A stretch of DNA of 64,000 nucleotides from Bos javanicus (Eukaryota > Chordata > Mammalia > Artiodactyla > Bovidae), in assembly GCF_032452875.1 (NCBI RefSeq), contig NC_083873.1:78427987-78491986 (forward strand). Reading direction: 5' to 3'. The stretch's first letter is position 1; each line of letters opens with the position of its first letter. The notes below the pieces were generated by a model that searched no databases, was not told the DNA's origin, and saw nothing but the letters and a program-made list of their open reading frames with translations. The translations under genes were made by a program, and so were the position numbers. Positions 1 through 12,420 of the stretch are shown here, one piece after another.

Positions 1-1596
1 AAAATCCAACTAATAGTCAAAAGTACAAGGCTGGCTTTGTTAAATTTGAATTTGCTCTACTCAAAAACTCTTATTGTATGTAGCTATAAGTATAGTCTTC
101 ACAAAAATGAAAAGGGCTGTCTGTTGATAGATATTTTTCTCAGCCAGCTGTAAACACTTAGTATATCTCTTTCTGTCTTTAAGAACCACCCAGAAAAGTT
201 TCTATCAGAATTATTATTCAAATGTTTTTGGCTGAAAAAATTTAACTTTGTTTTAAACTAGTGGCATAGTTTTAAACATTGGCTGAATGTAACAAAGACA
301 GTAAAACACTTATTCACTATGATCAAGAAACACGTTAGGGATTCTGAAACATCCTCAGAAATTCTAAATTTTCAGGGTGGCCACATTAAGGTGAGGGTAG
401 GAAGAAAATTAATGGTATGTGCTGTGTGCATGCTTGCTAAGGTGCTAATGGTCCCTGGTTGAACTGTAACAGAACCATTGGGGTCAGAAAACAGAATATA
501 CCTTAAATGTGTAATAGTCTCAATATAAATATTTCTGTAACATACATTTTTCAAAGCAAGTGATTATATATTGCTGTAAGAGGTATTATATTTTAGCCAA
601 GGGAATTACCATAGAGAAGCAGAGTTGAAGAAAACTATATATTTGCTAGATACTTTCCATATGTATTTTAAGTGTTTTGAATCCTTCAGGATCCATGCCA
701 CTCCAGTTATTCCACCTATTAAAATTTATCTTTGATGCACATCTTCAGATTATTGTAGAAAAGTAAAAAGAGGTCACAGGTGAAAATGTTCACATGAAAG
801 GTGAATACGCAGCACATAAACTATGGATATTGGGTAGACTATATAGAATCAGAAGTAAATTGCAAATAGCCATGGTAAGTTGAACCTTGAGAATTATCCA
901 TAGAACTAGAAATTTCTACTGAAAAGAATGTGATTTCACTGTATCATATTTCTCATTGGTGATTTGTAGTATGTGCTTTTATGATTCTGACTTTAATAAG
1001 CATTGACTTGTGAACCTACTTTGTGCTACATACTAAGGTGGAGACCAAGATGATCATGACTCATTTTGACCCTTCAAAGAAGCTAACAGCAGTGGGAAGG
1101 ATAGTAGTATAAGTTAAAAAAATTTTTTTTAATTAAAAACAAAAGCAGAAATACATGGCTATCTTTGTTGCGGTCAAATGGTATTTGCAGACTGTCAAGA
1201 CTTTATGAATATAGCCATGCCAGCAAAAGCAATTGTAGTTGGGGAAGTCTTCTAGGAAGTGAAGCTTTGATTGGATCCTTAAAGAATGAGGAAAATACTT
1301 CTAAACAGAGAGGAGATGGAGATAGCACTGCAGGAAGTGGGCAACTTTCCAGGAACAACAAAGAGCTAGGGATCTGTGGTGAACAAATTTCCAATGGCAA
1401 ATAGCTGGTGAAAAGATGGGAATGGCAGGACGGAGCAAGAAGGGAAGGGTTGTCCTCCACCAGGTGGCTGTTAGAGGAACCCTTTCAAGGCTGCCTCTCT
1501 CCCCTGCATGGTAGGTCTGAGGAGGAAGATGGCACCATCAGGGCTGTGTGAAAATTTATTGTTGCTAATGTTATTCTGTTTTTTATTTTTTTTGGT
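1..1596. other. Low-copy AT-rich DNA, no gene seen
   Basis: I see no exon, RNA gene or clear young repeat here. The short open frames lack recognisable domains. Around 1000-1095 there is a faint resemblance to the MIR/L2 core, too weak to annotate. A short A/T-rich stretch lies near 1115-1140. Confidence 0.6.
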
Positions 1597-2125
1597 GAAG
1601 GAAAGTTATGACCAACCTAGATAGCATATTGAAAAGCAGAGACATTACTTTGCCAACAGGTCCATCTAGTCAAGGCTATGGTTTTTCCTGTGGTCATGTA
1701 TGGATGTGAGAGTTGGACTGTGAAGAAGGCTGAGCACTGAAGAATTGATGCTTTTGAACTGTGGTGTTGGAGAAGACTCTTGAGAGTCCCTTGGACTGGA
1801 AGGAGATCCAACCAGTCCATCCTAAAGGAGATCAGTCCTGGGTGTTCATTGGAAGGACTGATGTTGAGTCTGAAACTCCAATACTTTGGCCATGTCATGT
1901 GAAGAGTTGACTCATTAGAGAAGACCCTGATGCTGGGAGGGATTGGGGGCAGGAGGAGAAGGGGATGACAGAGGATGAGATGGTTGGATGGCATCACCGA
2001 GTCGATGCACGTGAGTTTGTGTGAACTCCGAGAGTTGGTGATGGACAGGGAGGCCTGGCGTGCTGCAATTCATGAGGTCACAAAGAGCTGGACTTGACTG
2101 AGTGACTAAACTGAACTGAACTGAA
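1597..2125 (+). mobile_element. BovB LINE, 5'-truncated 3' end
   Basis: This is the 3' 0.5 kb of a BovB (RTE clade) retrotransposon. It encodes the C-terminal RT region (VKAMVFPVVMYGCESWTVKKAE-like reading) and ends in the family's tandem CTGAA-type tail at 2110-2125. The frame is broken, for example by a TGA just after the VKKAEH segment. The antisense frame on the minus strand is a shadow. Confidence 0.93.
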
Positions 2126-2927
2126 AGTCCTATGGAAGAGGTTTGTCTGTGCTTTCACTTTTTGTAAAATTTCATTAGTTTAAATTTTGCCTAAGATCTA
2201 ATTTCCATGAAAATCTACCTGCACTGTCTAGAATATGGACACCACTCCCTCTTCCATAGACTCAGGAAAAACTGACATATCATAGTTTTATTGTCTTTCT
2301 TTGTATTAGGAAAGCAGTTCTTAAGCCTCCTTCAAAACAGAAAATAGCTCTCTCTGTTCCTATGTACCTAAAGTGTTTCCATGACAACCAACATCTCACC
2401 CTCCAAGAACCCTCTCACTTGCCCTGGAGATCTCAGAGGCACCACTGTGTGTTGGCACATTTTCCTAACAACAGACCTATTGGTCTGTGACCAATAGGAT
2501 TAATTTGCTACAATGTTTGTTGATGAATGTTTCGAGATTGACAATGATCTCCAACTTCAGAACTATTGACTATTTGCCAAAACTCACGTAGACCATCTGG
2601 CTAGATAGTGTAGTGTGGAAACACCATCACAAAGTTGTTAGGTTTGACCTGGAGGCCATGTGAAATCAAGGAGATAAACTCTATTACCAGGCTCCAGTGG
2701 TATGTTAGGTCAAGAGTGAACATCAGGATGCCTTGGTTTAAGGGATCAAGAAAATTAAATTGAGTGAGTCCTAGGAGTGGAGGTGACATAGGAAACTAAG
2801 AGGAAAGTTAGAGTAGCAGAAGAGAGTAGAAGAAGAAGGTAGTGTTATGGAAGTGCACATTTTCTGTTGCACTCAGCAATAAGGATATCCTTAGTGACCT
2901 TTTCCCAAAATAATTTTAGTAAAGTGT
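2126..2927. other. Low-copy DNA between two BovB copies
   Basis: There is no recognisable gene or young repeat. A 62-residue minus-strand open frame at 2601-2789 has no visible domain and is probably chance. Confidence 0.55.
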
Positions 2928-4016
2928 TCAGATCAGTCACTCAGTTGCGTCCGACTCTTTTCGACCCCATGAATCGCAGCATGCCAGGCTTCCCTGTCCA
3001 TCACCAACTCCCGGAGTTCACTGAGACTCATGTCCATCGAGTCAATGATGCCATCCAGACATCTCATCCTCTGTAATCCCCTTCTCCTCCTGCCCCCAAT
3101 CCCTCCCAGCATCAGGGTCTTTTCCAATGAGTCAACTCTTCGCGTGAGGTGGCCAAAGTACTGGAGTTTCAGCTTTAGCATCATTCCCTCCAAAGAAATC
3201 CCAGGGCTGATCTCCTTCAGAATGGACTGGTTGGATCTCCTTGCAGTCCAAGGGACTCTCAAGAGTCTTCTCCAACACCACAGTTCAAAAGCATCAATTC
3301 TTCAGCGCTCAGCCTTCTTCACAGTCCAACTCTCACATCCATACATGACCACAGGAAAAACCATAGCCTTGACTAGATGGACCTTTGTTGGCAAAGTAAT
3401 GTCTCTGCTTTTGAATATGCTATCTAGGTTGGTCATAACCTTCCTTCCAAGGAGTAAGCATCTTTTAATTTCATGGCTGCAGTCACCATCTGCAGTGATT
3501 TTGGAGCACCAAAAAATAAAGTCTGACACTGTTTCCACTGTTTCCCCATCCATTTCCCAAGAAGTGATGGGACCAGATGCCATGATCTTTGTTTTCTGAA
3601 TGTTGAGCTTTAAGCCAACTTTTTCACTCTCCACTTTCACTTTCATCAAGAGGCTTTTGAGTTCCTCTTCATTTTCTGCCATAAGAGTGGTGTCATCTGC
3701 CTATCTGAGGTTATTGATATTTCTCCCGGCAATCTTGATTCCAGCTTGTGTTTCTTCCAGTCCAGCATTTCTCATGAGGTACTCTGCATATAAGTGAAAT
3801 AAGCAGGGTGACAATATACAGCCTTGACATACTCCTTTTCCTATTTGGAACCAGTCTGTTGTTCCATGTCCAGTTCTAACTGTTGCTTCCTGACCTGCAT
3901 CTCAAGAGACAGATCAGGTGGTCTGGTATTCCCATCTCTTTGAGAATTTTCCACAGTTTATTGTGATCCACACAGTCAAAGGCTTTGGCATAGTCAATAA
4001 AGCAGAAATAGATGTT
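2928..4016 (-). mobile_element. BovB LINE, 5'-truncated, RT C-terminal half
   Basis: A 1.1-kb BovB copy on the minus strand, with its 3' tail at 2928. It runs up to the segment encoding FIDYAKAFDCVDHNKLW near 3960-4016, part of the RT palm. The first residue of the YADD active-site motif is replaced by a TAG stop (near 3700), and a short deletion near 3898 removes part of the LLRNLYAGQ segment. It is dead. Confidence 0.93.
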
Positions 4017-4876
4017 AGGGGACCGAAAACATTTAAGAAATGAATGTGATGTAAGAAAAAGAAGACTCAGTAATCTTTCAGGGACCTTAGTAGAAAAAAG
4101 AAAATGAAAGTTATTGGAAAGATACAGGGTAAAAAGTGTCAACAAAATTTTATTTTTTCAGGATGGAATAATCTTGTGCGTGTTTAGCAGCTGAAAAAAG
4201 AGAAAAAAAAAAAGTGACAGAAATTGAATACACAGAGTAAAGTGGGGCTATTTGACAGAGTAATACTTTTGAAGAAATAGGAAGAAAGACGAAGGTGTTG
4301 TCATTGAGCAGAAATAGGGTATCCAAAAAAAATCTTATCTTCTTCCAAGAAGGGAAGTAAGGAGATAAAAGTAGGTTAAGAAAAAAAAAAAAGAAAAAAA
4401 GAAAAAGGAAGTAGATTAAGAGAAAGCAGAGAAGTACTCTGGCAGCTGAAAGAGAATTAAATTTTAAAAATTTATTTTATTGTGAAAAATGATAGCATAG
4501 GTTTTGTTCTGATAATCAGGCTCCAGGGTATAATGTGCTTGATGTGTCAGTAGGATCATGCTTGTAGATTATCCTTGTAGTAAATTGTACTTGATGATTT
4601 TATTTTTCCTAAAGAAGCAGATTAAATCTTTTGCTACTAGTGAGAAAAAAAAAAAATCCTATTTTGCACGATTAAATTCAACCTCAAAATATCTACTGTG
4701 CCCAGTGCTTCAGAGCAAGATAGTAAGACTATATGAAACAAAGCAAAATTTCTTATACTACTGAGTATTTCAGAGTCCAGAGAGATGTCAGGGGACTCAA
4801 TAATATAGGGCCTGTAGTCAACTGTAAGGACTTTGGGCCTTACTTTGATTAAGATGGAAAACTATTGAAGAGTCTT
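4017..4876. other. Low-copy, purine-rich DNA
   Basis: No gene is visible. The interval has several A/G-rich runs (about 4196-4215 and 4379-4412) of the kind left by old poly(A) tails or polypurine tracts. Confidence 0.5.
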
Positions 4877-4930
4877 ACAGGATAAAACACAGGAATTACA
4901 GGATATAACATATAACAGGATATAACATAA
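4877..4930. repeat. Short imperfect tandem repeat
   Basis: Four degenerate units beginning ACAGGA lie head to tail, the last two sharing ACAGGATATAACAT. They abut the BOV-A2 SINE that follows, so part may be target-derived. Confidence 0.6.
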
Positions 4931-5205
4931 AATGGTAAATGGCACCCCACTCCAGTACTCTTGCCTAGAAAATCCCATGGACGGAGGAGCCTGGAACGCT
5001 GCAGTCCATGGGGTCGCTGAGGGTCGGACACGACTGAGTGACTTCCCTTTCACTTTCCACTTTCATGCATTGGAGAAAGAAATGGCAACCCACTCCAGTG
5101 TTCTTGCCTGGAGAATCCCAGGGATGGGGGAGCCTGGTGGGCTGCCGTCTATGGGGTCTCATAGAGTCGGACACTACTGAAGTGACTTAGCAGTAACAGC
5201 AGTAT
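4931..5205 (+). mobile_element. BOV-A2 dimeric SINE
   Basis: Two related monomers (about 4931-5060 and 5070-5185) are joined by the CTTTCATGCATTGGAGAA-type linker and end in a degenerate CAG tail. This is the dimeric arrangement of ruminant BOV-A2. The open frames across it on both strands are not genes. Confidence 0.92.
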
Positions 5206-5455
5206 ATGCAGCAGAGAACATACTATATAGGTTTAAGGACAAAAGACAGTGAAAACAGAAATCTGTTGTGATTATTCAGTGAAAGATGGTGTTAGACTAG
5301 ACTAGGGTTGTTGTAATACAAGAGTTATATAAGAGTGATTAGATTCGATGCACATTTTAAAGTTAAGAGAGGTGTTATATTGATGCAAGTGAGATGTCAA
5401 AAAATAAAATCAAGGTTGATTCTGAGATATTTAACCTTCAGTTACTGAATTATAA

Positions 5456-5487
5456 GGGCTTCCCAGGTGGCACTAGTGGTAAAGAAT
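5456..5487 (+). mobile_element. Bov-tA head fragment
   Basis: Thirty bases match the tRNA-derived head of Bov-tA (GGGCTTCCCAGGTGG start, then TGGTAAAGAATG). The rest of the SINE is missing. Confidence 0.65.
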
Positions 5488-5519
5488 GAGTTAGAAAACT
5501 AAGAGTTTCTTTTTTGTTG

Positions 5520-6440
5520 TTTTTCTTTTTTGTGGAGTGGGGGGAGTAAAATTAACATGGAGATGTCAAGTGGCCAGTATGAGATCTGGGTTTATGAGGG
5601 AAATTTTGTTGGAGAGACAAGTATAGGTCTAGTCAGCATGTTATTATCATTTAAGGTTATGCTGCTGAATGAGATAAGCAAGGAATTGAGTGTAGACAGA
5701 GGAGTTGTGGAGTCTGAAACAGTGCCGCTATTTTAGAAGCTGGGAAGACTAAGAGACATCTGCAAAGAAGACTATGGAAAAGTTAACCCTGAGGAAATAA
5801 GAAAACTAAAATAGACATGTACCTTAGAAATCAAGGGAGAAGAAATTACAGGTATGAGTTGGTGCTGAAAAATGGAGCGTCATTACACTTGATAAATTAG
5901 GAAGAGAATTAAGAATTTTCTATTGATTTTAGCAACCTGGAGGCCATTGGTGACATTGTATATAACAGTTAATCTAGGGTAGCCAGGATAAAAGTATGAC
6001 TGGACTGAGTTAAAGAAAAGAGACAAATTGGGAATGATGGGTACATAGGTTACTTTTAAAGAGTTTTATCTTAAGCAGAAAGCAGGAAAATGCATTGGTA
6101 ACTGGAAACGAATGTGAGGTTGAAATTTTCAAAAACATTTTTTTTAAAATGAGAAATGGGAGCATATGTTTTTGGCTGATGTTTTAAGTCACAAGGAAGA
6201 ATTAAAGATGCAAGAGAGAAAGGAAAAGCATCAGAGCAGTGATGGGATCCAGTGCCAAAGTCAAGGACTTGAACTTGGGTGGGATTTTGAACAGTTTATC
6301 CCTGTCAACAGGAGGAAAATATAAGTAGGGAGCAAGATCAGTTGGGAGATAGGATGGTGATAGTAGTGGATTTGTGAATTTTCTCTTCTGATTCTTACCC
6401 CTCCCCCCCAGAAGAATATAAATAAAGGTCATCAACTGAA
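5520..6440. repeat. Possible ancient interspersed repeat
   Basis: Scattered phrases (GGAGATGTCAAGTGGCCAGT near 5560, GGCCATTGGTGACATT near 5943, GTGATGGGATCCAGTGC near 6238) resemble an old mammalian repeat I recall but cannot name with confidence, perhaps L2-associated. Divergence is high. No gene is seen. Confidence 0.3.
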
Positions 6441-6499
6441 AGTGAGAATCATTAAGAGGTATTGGATGCTCACTGAGAGAGAAAGAGCTACTATTTCTA

Positions 6500-9400
6500 C
6501 TATATCTCAGTTCAGTTCAGTTCAGTCGCTCAGTCATGTCCAACTCTTTGCGACCCCATGAATCGCAGCACGCCAGGCCTCCCTGTCGACAGCCATCTCC
6601 CTGAGCTCACTCAAACTCATGTCCACAGAGTCGGTGATGCCATCCAGCCATCTCATCCTCTGTCATCCTCTTTCCCTCCTGACCCAATCCCTCCCAGCAT
6701 CAGAGCTTTTTCCAATAAGTCAACTTTTCGCATGAGGTGGCCAAAGTACCTGAGTTTCAGCTTTAGCATAATTCCTTCCAAAGAACACCCAGGGCTAATC
6801 TCCTTTAGAATGGACTGGTTGGATCTCTTTGCAGTCCAAGGGACTCTCAAGATCTTCTCCAACACCACAGTTCAAAACCATCAATTCTTCAGCACTCAGC
6901 TTTCTTCACAGTCCAACTCTCACATCCATACATGACCACTGGAAAAACCATAGCCTTGACCAGACAGACCTTTGTTGGCAAAGTAATTTCTCTGCTTTTC
7001 AAGACGCTATCTAGGTTGGTCATAACTTTTCTTCCAAGGAGTAAGCGTCTTTTAATTTCATGACTGCAATCACCATCTGGAATGATTTTGGAGCACCAAA
7101 AAATAAAGTCTGACACTGTTTCCACTGTTTCTCCATCTATTTCCCATGAAGTGATGGGACCAGATGCCATGATCTTCGTTTTCTGAATGTTGAGCCTTAA
7201 GCCAACTTTTTGACTCGCCTCTTTCACTTTCATCAAGAGGCTTTTTAGTTTCTCTTCTCTTTCTGCCATAAGGGTGTTGTCATCTGCATATCTGAGGTTT
7301 ATTGATATTTCTTCTGGCAATCTTGATTCCACCTTGTGCTTCTTCCAGCCCAGCATTTCTCATGATGTATTCTGCATAGAAGTGCAATAAGCAGGGTGAC
7401 AATATACAGCCCTGATATACTCCTTTTCCTATTTGGAACCAGTCTGTTGTTCCATGTCCAGTTCTAACTGTTGCTTCCTGACCTGCATATAGGTTTCTCA
7501 AGAGGCTGCTCAGGTGGTCTGGTATTTCCATCTCTTTCAGACTTTTCCACAGTTTATTGTGATCCACATAGTTAAAGGCTTTGGCATAGTCAATAAAGCA
7601 GAAATAGATATATTTCTGGAACTCTTGCTTTTTCTATGATCCAGTGGATGTTGGCAATTTGATCTTTGGTTCCTCTGCCTTTTCTAAAACCAGCTTGAAC
7701 ATCTAGAAGTTCAAGGTTAACATATTGCTGAATCCTGGCTTGGAGAATTTTGAGCATTACTTTACTAGCATGTGAGATGAGTGCAATTGTGTGGTAGTTT
7801 GAGCATTCTTTGGCATTGCCTTTCTTTGGGATTGGAATGAAAACTGACCTTTTCCAGTCCTGTGGCCATTGCTGAGTTTTCCAAATTTGCTGGCATATAG
7901 AGTGCAGCACTTTCACAGCATCATCTTTCAGGATTTAAAATAGCTCAACTGGAATTCTGTCACCTCCACTAGCTTTGTTCATAGTGATGCTTTCTAAGGC
8001 ACACTTGACTTCACAGTCCAGGATGTCTGGCTCTAGGTCAGTGATCACACCATCGTGATTATCTGGGTCGTGAAGATCTTTTTTATACAGTTCTCTGTGT
8101 ATTCTTGCCATCTCTTCTTAATATCTTCTGCTTCTGTTAGGTCCATACCATTTCTGTCCTTTATTGAGCCCATCTTTGCATGAAATGTTCCCTTGATATC
8201 TCTAATTTTCTTGAACAAATCTCTCGTCTTTCCCATTCTGTTGTTTTCCTCTATTTCTTTGCATTGATTGCTGAGAAAGGCTTTCTTATCTCTTCCTGCT
8301 ATTCTTTGGAACTCTGCATTCAGATGCTTATATCTTTCCTTTTCTCCTTTTTTTTTTTTCCACAGCTATTTATAAGTCCTCCCCAGACAGCCATTTTGCT
8401 TTTTTGCATTTCTTTTCCATGGGGATGGTCTTGACCCCTGTCTCCTGTACAGTGTCACAAACCTCATTCCATAGTTCATCAGGCACTCTATCTATTAGAT
8501 CTAGTCCCTTAAATCTATTTCTCACTTCCACTGTATAATCATAAGGGGTTTGATTTAAGTCATACCTGAATGGTCTAGTGGTTTTCCCTACTTTCTTCAA
8601 TTTAAGTCTGAATTTGGCAAAAAGGAGCTCATGATATGAACCACAGTCAGCTCCCGGTCTTGTTTTTGTTGACTGTAGAGAGCTTCTCCATCTTTGGCTG
8701 CAAAGAATATAATGAATCTGATTTTGGTGTTGACCATCTGGTGATGTCCATGTGTAGAGTCTTCTCTTGTGTTGTTGGAAGAGGGTGTTTTTATGAGCAG
8801 TGCATTCTCTTGGCAAAACTCTATTAGCTTTTGCCCTGCTTCATTGTCTACTCCAAGGCCAAATTTGCCTGTTACCCCAGGGGTTTCTTGACTTCCTACT
8901 TTTGCATTCCAGTCCCCTATAATGAAAAGAACATCTTTTTTGGGTGTTAGTTCTAAAAGGTTTTGTAGGTCTTCATAGAACTGTTCAACTTCAGGTTCTT
9001 CAGCGTTACTGGTTGGGGCATAGACTTGGATTACTGTAATATTGAATAGTTTGCCTTGGAAACGAACAGAGATCATTGTCGTTTTTGAGATTGCATCCAA
9101 GTACTGCATTTTGGACTCTTTTATTGACTATGATGGCTACTCCATTTCTTCTAAGGTATTCTTGCCCACAGTAGTAGATATAATGGTCATCTGAGTTAAA
9201 TTCACCCATTCCAGTCCATTTCAGTTTGCTGATTCCTAGAATGTCGATGTTTACTCTTGCCATCTCCTGTTTGACCACTTCCAATTTGCCTTGATTCATG
9301 GACCTGACATTCCAGGTTCCTTTGCAACATTGCTCTTTACAGCATTGGACCTTGCTTCTATCACCAGTCACATCCACAACTGGGTATTGTTTTTGCTTTG

Positions 9401-9690
9401 GCTCCATCCCTTCATTCTTTCTGGAGTTATTTCTCCAGTGGTCTATAGTATCATATTGGGTACCTACTGACCTGGGGAGTTTCTCCTTCGGCATCCTATC
9501 ATTTTGCCTTTTCATACTGTTCATGGGGTTCTCAAGGCAAGAATACTGAAGTGGTTTGCCATTCCCTTCTACAGTGGGCCACATTCTGTCAGACCTCTCC
9601 ACCATGACCCACCTGTCTTGGGTGGCCCCACAGGGCATGGCTTAGTTTCATTGAGTTAGACAAGGCTGTGGTCCTAGTGTGATTAGATTG
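6500..9690 (-). mobile_element. BovB LINE, near full length, with target-site duplication
   Basis: This is a 3.2-kb minus-strand copy. Its tail of CAGTT repeats lies at about 6507-6526 and it runs through RT and endonuclease regions into the 5' leader (PCGATQDRW reading near 9630). The 10-mer ACTATTTCTA flanks it at 6490-6499 and 9691-9700, consistent with a TSD, and the recognisable BovB sequence stops at 9690. Coding capacity is destroyed by several frameshifts and stops; see the ORF2 remnant. Confidence 0.92.
6530..9320 (-). pseudogene. BovB ORF2 remnant (endonuclease-reverse transcriptase)
   Basis: From the 5' side, the APE-type endonuclease starts near 9320 (GTWNVRSMNQ) and continues with IGDWNAKVG near 8915. 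Its later catalytic motifs are damaged: QIDY reads QIHY near 8720, and the SDH motif reads SYH near 8643. RT segments follow: FIPIPKKGNA (near 7835), AGFRKGRG (near 7685), GCILSPC (near 7415) and an intact YADD at about 7285. The C-terminal region reaches 6530. The frame is split into at least seven pieces by frameshifts and stops, so it cannot make protein. It is a transposon pseudogene, not a host gene. Confidence 0.9.
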
Positions 9691-9884
9691 ACTATTTCTA
9701 TCTACCATGTGATAATACATTGTTTTCAACCTCATCGAGATCTGCAGTCTGCAGATTCTGTCACTTTTTCGTCATCGATTAGTCCCCTCCTTGCTTCACA
9801 TCCTATCTTACCACATAGCATGAGAGTTCCTGCTATGAGTTTCTGATCAGTTCCTGGAAAGTGCTCTTAACTTCTTGGCTCCTT

Positions 9885-10473
9885 CAGTTCAGTTCAGTTC
9901 AGTTGCTCAGTTGTGTCCGACTCTTTGTGACCCCATGAACCGAATCACTCCAGGCCTCCTTGTCCATCACCAACTCCCAGAGTTTACCTAAACTCATGTC
10001 CATTGAGTCAGTGATGCCATCCAGCCATCTCAACCTCTATTGTCCCCATCTCCACCTACCCTCAGTCTTTCAAATGAGTCTGCTCTTTGCATCAGGTGGC
10101 CAAAATATTGGAGTTTCAGCTTCAACATCAGTCTTTCCAATGAACACCCAGGACTGATCTTCTTTAGGATGGGCTGGTTGGATCTTCTTGCAGTCTGTGG
10201 GACTCTCAAGAGTCTTCTGCAACACCACAGTTCAAAAGCATCGATTCTTCAGCATTCACCTTTCTTTATAGTCCAACTATCATATCCATACATTACTACA
10301 GGAAAAACCATAGCCTTGACTAGATGGACATTTGTGACAAAGAGATGTCTCTGCTTTTTAATATGCTCTCTAGGTTGCTCATAACTTTACTTCACAGAGT
10401 AAGTGTCTTTTAATTTCATGGTTGCAATCACCATGTGTCATCGTGTTGGAGCCCCCCAAAATAAAGTCAGACA
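9885..10473 (-). mobile_element. BovB LINE, 5'-truncated, perfect 11-bp TSD
   Basis: A 589-bp BovB 3' end on the minus strand with a CAGTT-repeat tail. The 11-mer CTTGGCTCCTT lies immediately before (9874-9884) and after (10474-10484), a perfect TSD that fixes both ends. The RT C-terminal frame is broken. Confidence 0.95.
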
Positions 10474-10484
10474 CTTGGCTCCTT

Positions 10485-11477
10485 AGACTCCACTCATGTG
10501 TGGCTGGTGAGGGAAATATACATTTGGTTCAGTGAAAAAAGTCTCATTTAGTTACAATTGCATTCATGCTGCTGAATGCTATAGGAGAACACTAACAGAC
10601 AGGGTTATATAATTTCATTTTAATTAGATAAACACAGATTCAATTGGTAACTTCATACTTACAGCACACCTAACTATTTTACCTAGAAAATTTGCTTGTT
10701 CATCTTGTGACCATGATTTTTCTCTCTTCTTAACTTACTGATGTCTCCTCCTCTCCTCTTCCTTTTAAAATAATGACTTTACCTCATATTTCACTAAGAA
10801 AACTAAAGCTGTCCAATGGGATTCTTTCCATCACCAAATTTATAAATCAACCTGTAGCTGCAACCATATTTTCTTCATTTTCACTAAACAGTGATGGCAA
10901 GAAAGTACCTCACTTTCTCAAAGCCCAAATCTGCCATATGTGTGACTGACCCTGTCCTTCCTTGTCTTTGTAAAGGCATATCTCTTCTATTTTCCATCTG
11001 TCCACCATATCATAATTCTAGCTTTGTTGCCATCAGCATACTGCCTATTTTTTATTTATTTTTGGTAAAACTCTCAGTGCTTCTTGTATTTAAACTTTAA
11101 TGAATTGAGTAATTTATTAAATCAAAGATATGCTTGGTTTTCTTAAAAGTTTCAAAGATGTAGAAAAATCCGTGCAACACTTGTGATATGTCTCAATGAT
11201 TCCAAACATCATTATGTCTACACATAGTTCTAACACAAATTATCACTACCATTTGCTTATGCAATTCTCATTTATTTTCATACTGGTATTGTAGCTGCAG
11301 CTAATAACCAAGCAAAGCCTCACTTACTTGAGAGAGGAAGGTAGGGTAGTGGTTCTGGCTATGCCCAGTTGATTCTTGCCCGGTAACAACCAACTGTGTC
11401 CCCAGGTGATTGAAACTCACCCTGGCATTAGGGGTGTTGTGTTCCTTCTCAGCTTAAGTTTTGCCAGTTATTTCAAT
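10485..11477. other. Low-copy AT-rich DNA
   Basis: No recognisable gene, RNA or young repeat. The small open frame at 10891-11100 has a hydrophobic composition but no domain, and nothing suggests splicing or translation. Confidence 0.55.
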
Positions 11478-11745
11478 GCTAAAGCTAAGTCACTTTAGTC
11501 GTGTCTGACTCTGTGCGACCCCACAGACGGCATCCCACCAGGCTCCCCCGTCCCTGGGATTCTCCAGGCAAGAACACTGGAGTGGGTTGCCATTTCCTTC
11601 TCCAATGCATGAAATTTAAAAGTGAAAGTGAAGTCAGTCAGTCGTGTCCAACTCTTAGCGACCCCATGGACTGCAGCCTTCCAGGCTCCTCCATCCATGG
11701 GATTTTCCAGGCAAGAGTACTGGAGTGGGGTGCCATTCCTGCCTA
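11478..11745 (-). mobile_element. BOV-A2 dimeric SINE
   Basis: Two monomers in minus orientation are joined by the CAATGCATGAAA linker. The copy is well preserved, hence relatively young. The mirror-image open frames on both strands come from the SINE. Confidence 0.92.
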
Positions 11746-11855
11746 TTAGCAAAGGCTTCCTTTTTTAGTGAAACTTAAATTTCATTTTTGAAATTCAGGA
11801 TGTCTGAGTCCCAGAATTTGTTACTTTTCTTTCAGTTTGGCACCATACTTTGTAT

Positions 11856-11874
11856 CTTTTTTTTTTTTTTTTTT
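11856..11874. repeat. T homopolymer
   Basis: An uninterrupted run of about 19 T, perhaps an old retroposon poly(A) on the minus strand. No source element is recognisable beside it. Confidence 0.8.
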
Positions 11875-11923
11875 AACTTTTGACCCTTTCTTTAATCTAA
11901 ACAACTCTGACTTAGTGTACCTG

Positions 11924-12142
11924 CTGTGCTAAATCTCTTCAGTCGTGTTCAGCTTTTTGCAACCCTATGGACCGTAGCCTGCCAGGTTCCTCTGTCCATG
12001 GCATTCTCCAGGCATAAATACTGGATTGGGTTGCCATGTCCTCCTCTAGGGGATCTTTCTGACACAGGGATCAAACCTGTGTCTCTTAACATCTCTTGCA
12101 TTGGCAGGCAGGTTCTTTAGCACTAATACCACCTGGGAAGCC
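11924..12142 (-). mobile_element. Bov-tA SINE with near-perfect TSD
   Basis: A full-length tRNA-headed Bov-tA element on the minus strand; its head lies at 12120-12142. AGTGTACCTG (11914-11923) and AGTGTATCTG (12143-12152) are a 10-bp TSD with one mismatch. Confidence 0.92.
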
Positions 12143-12420
12143 AGTGTATCTGAAGTGGAATAATCAAATCTTTAGTTTTTCATGATTTTATCTGCTGATC
12201 TATGGTGTAATCTATCAGAATTCATAAAATAGCAACACTAGAGATATGTTCTAGCCTATCCTCATTTAAAAGAGCTTTCTAATTTCTCCAAATATGCCTC
12301 ATTTCTGTATTCCTCTTGTCATCACTAATTCTTGATAGAGCTATTGTATAACCACTGTCTACTTCGACACCTAACTAGGAATAATATTCCTACTTTGTAT
12401 GGAAGACAATTTTTATTGTA

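Noticed and set aside
3030..3599. 189-residue plus-strand open frame as a novel protein
   Set aside because: It lies antisense to BovB RT on the minus strand; similar antisense frames recur in other copies.
11495..11752. Paired open frames on both strands as small genes
   Set aside because: Both are readings of one BOV-A2 SINE; the same peptide strings recur at every BOV-A2 copy.
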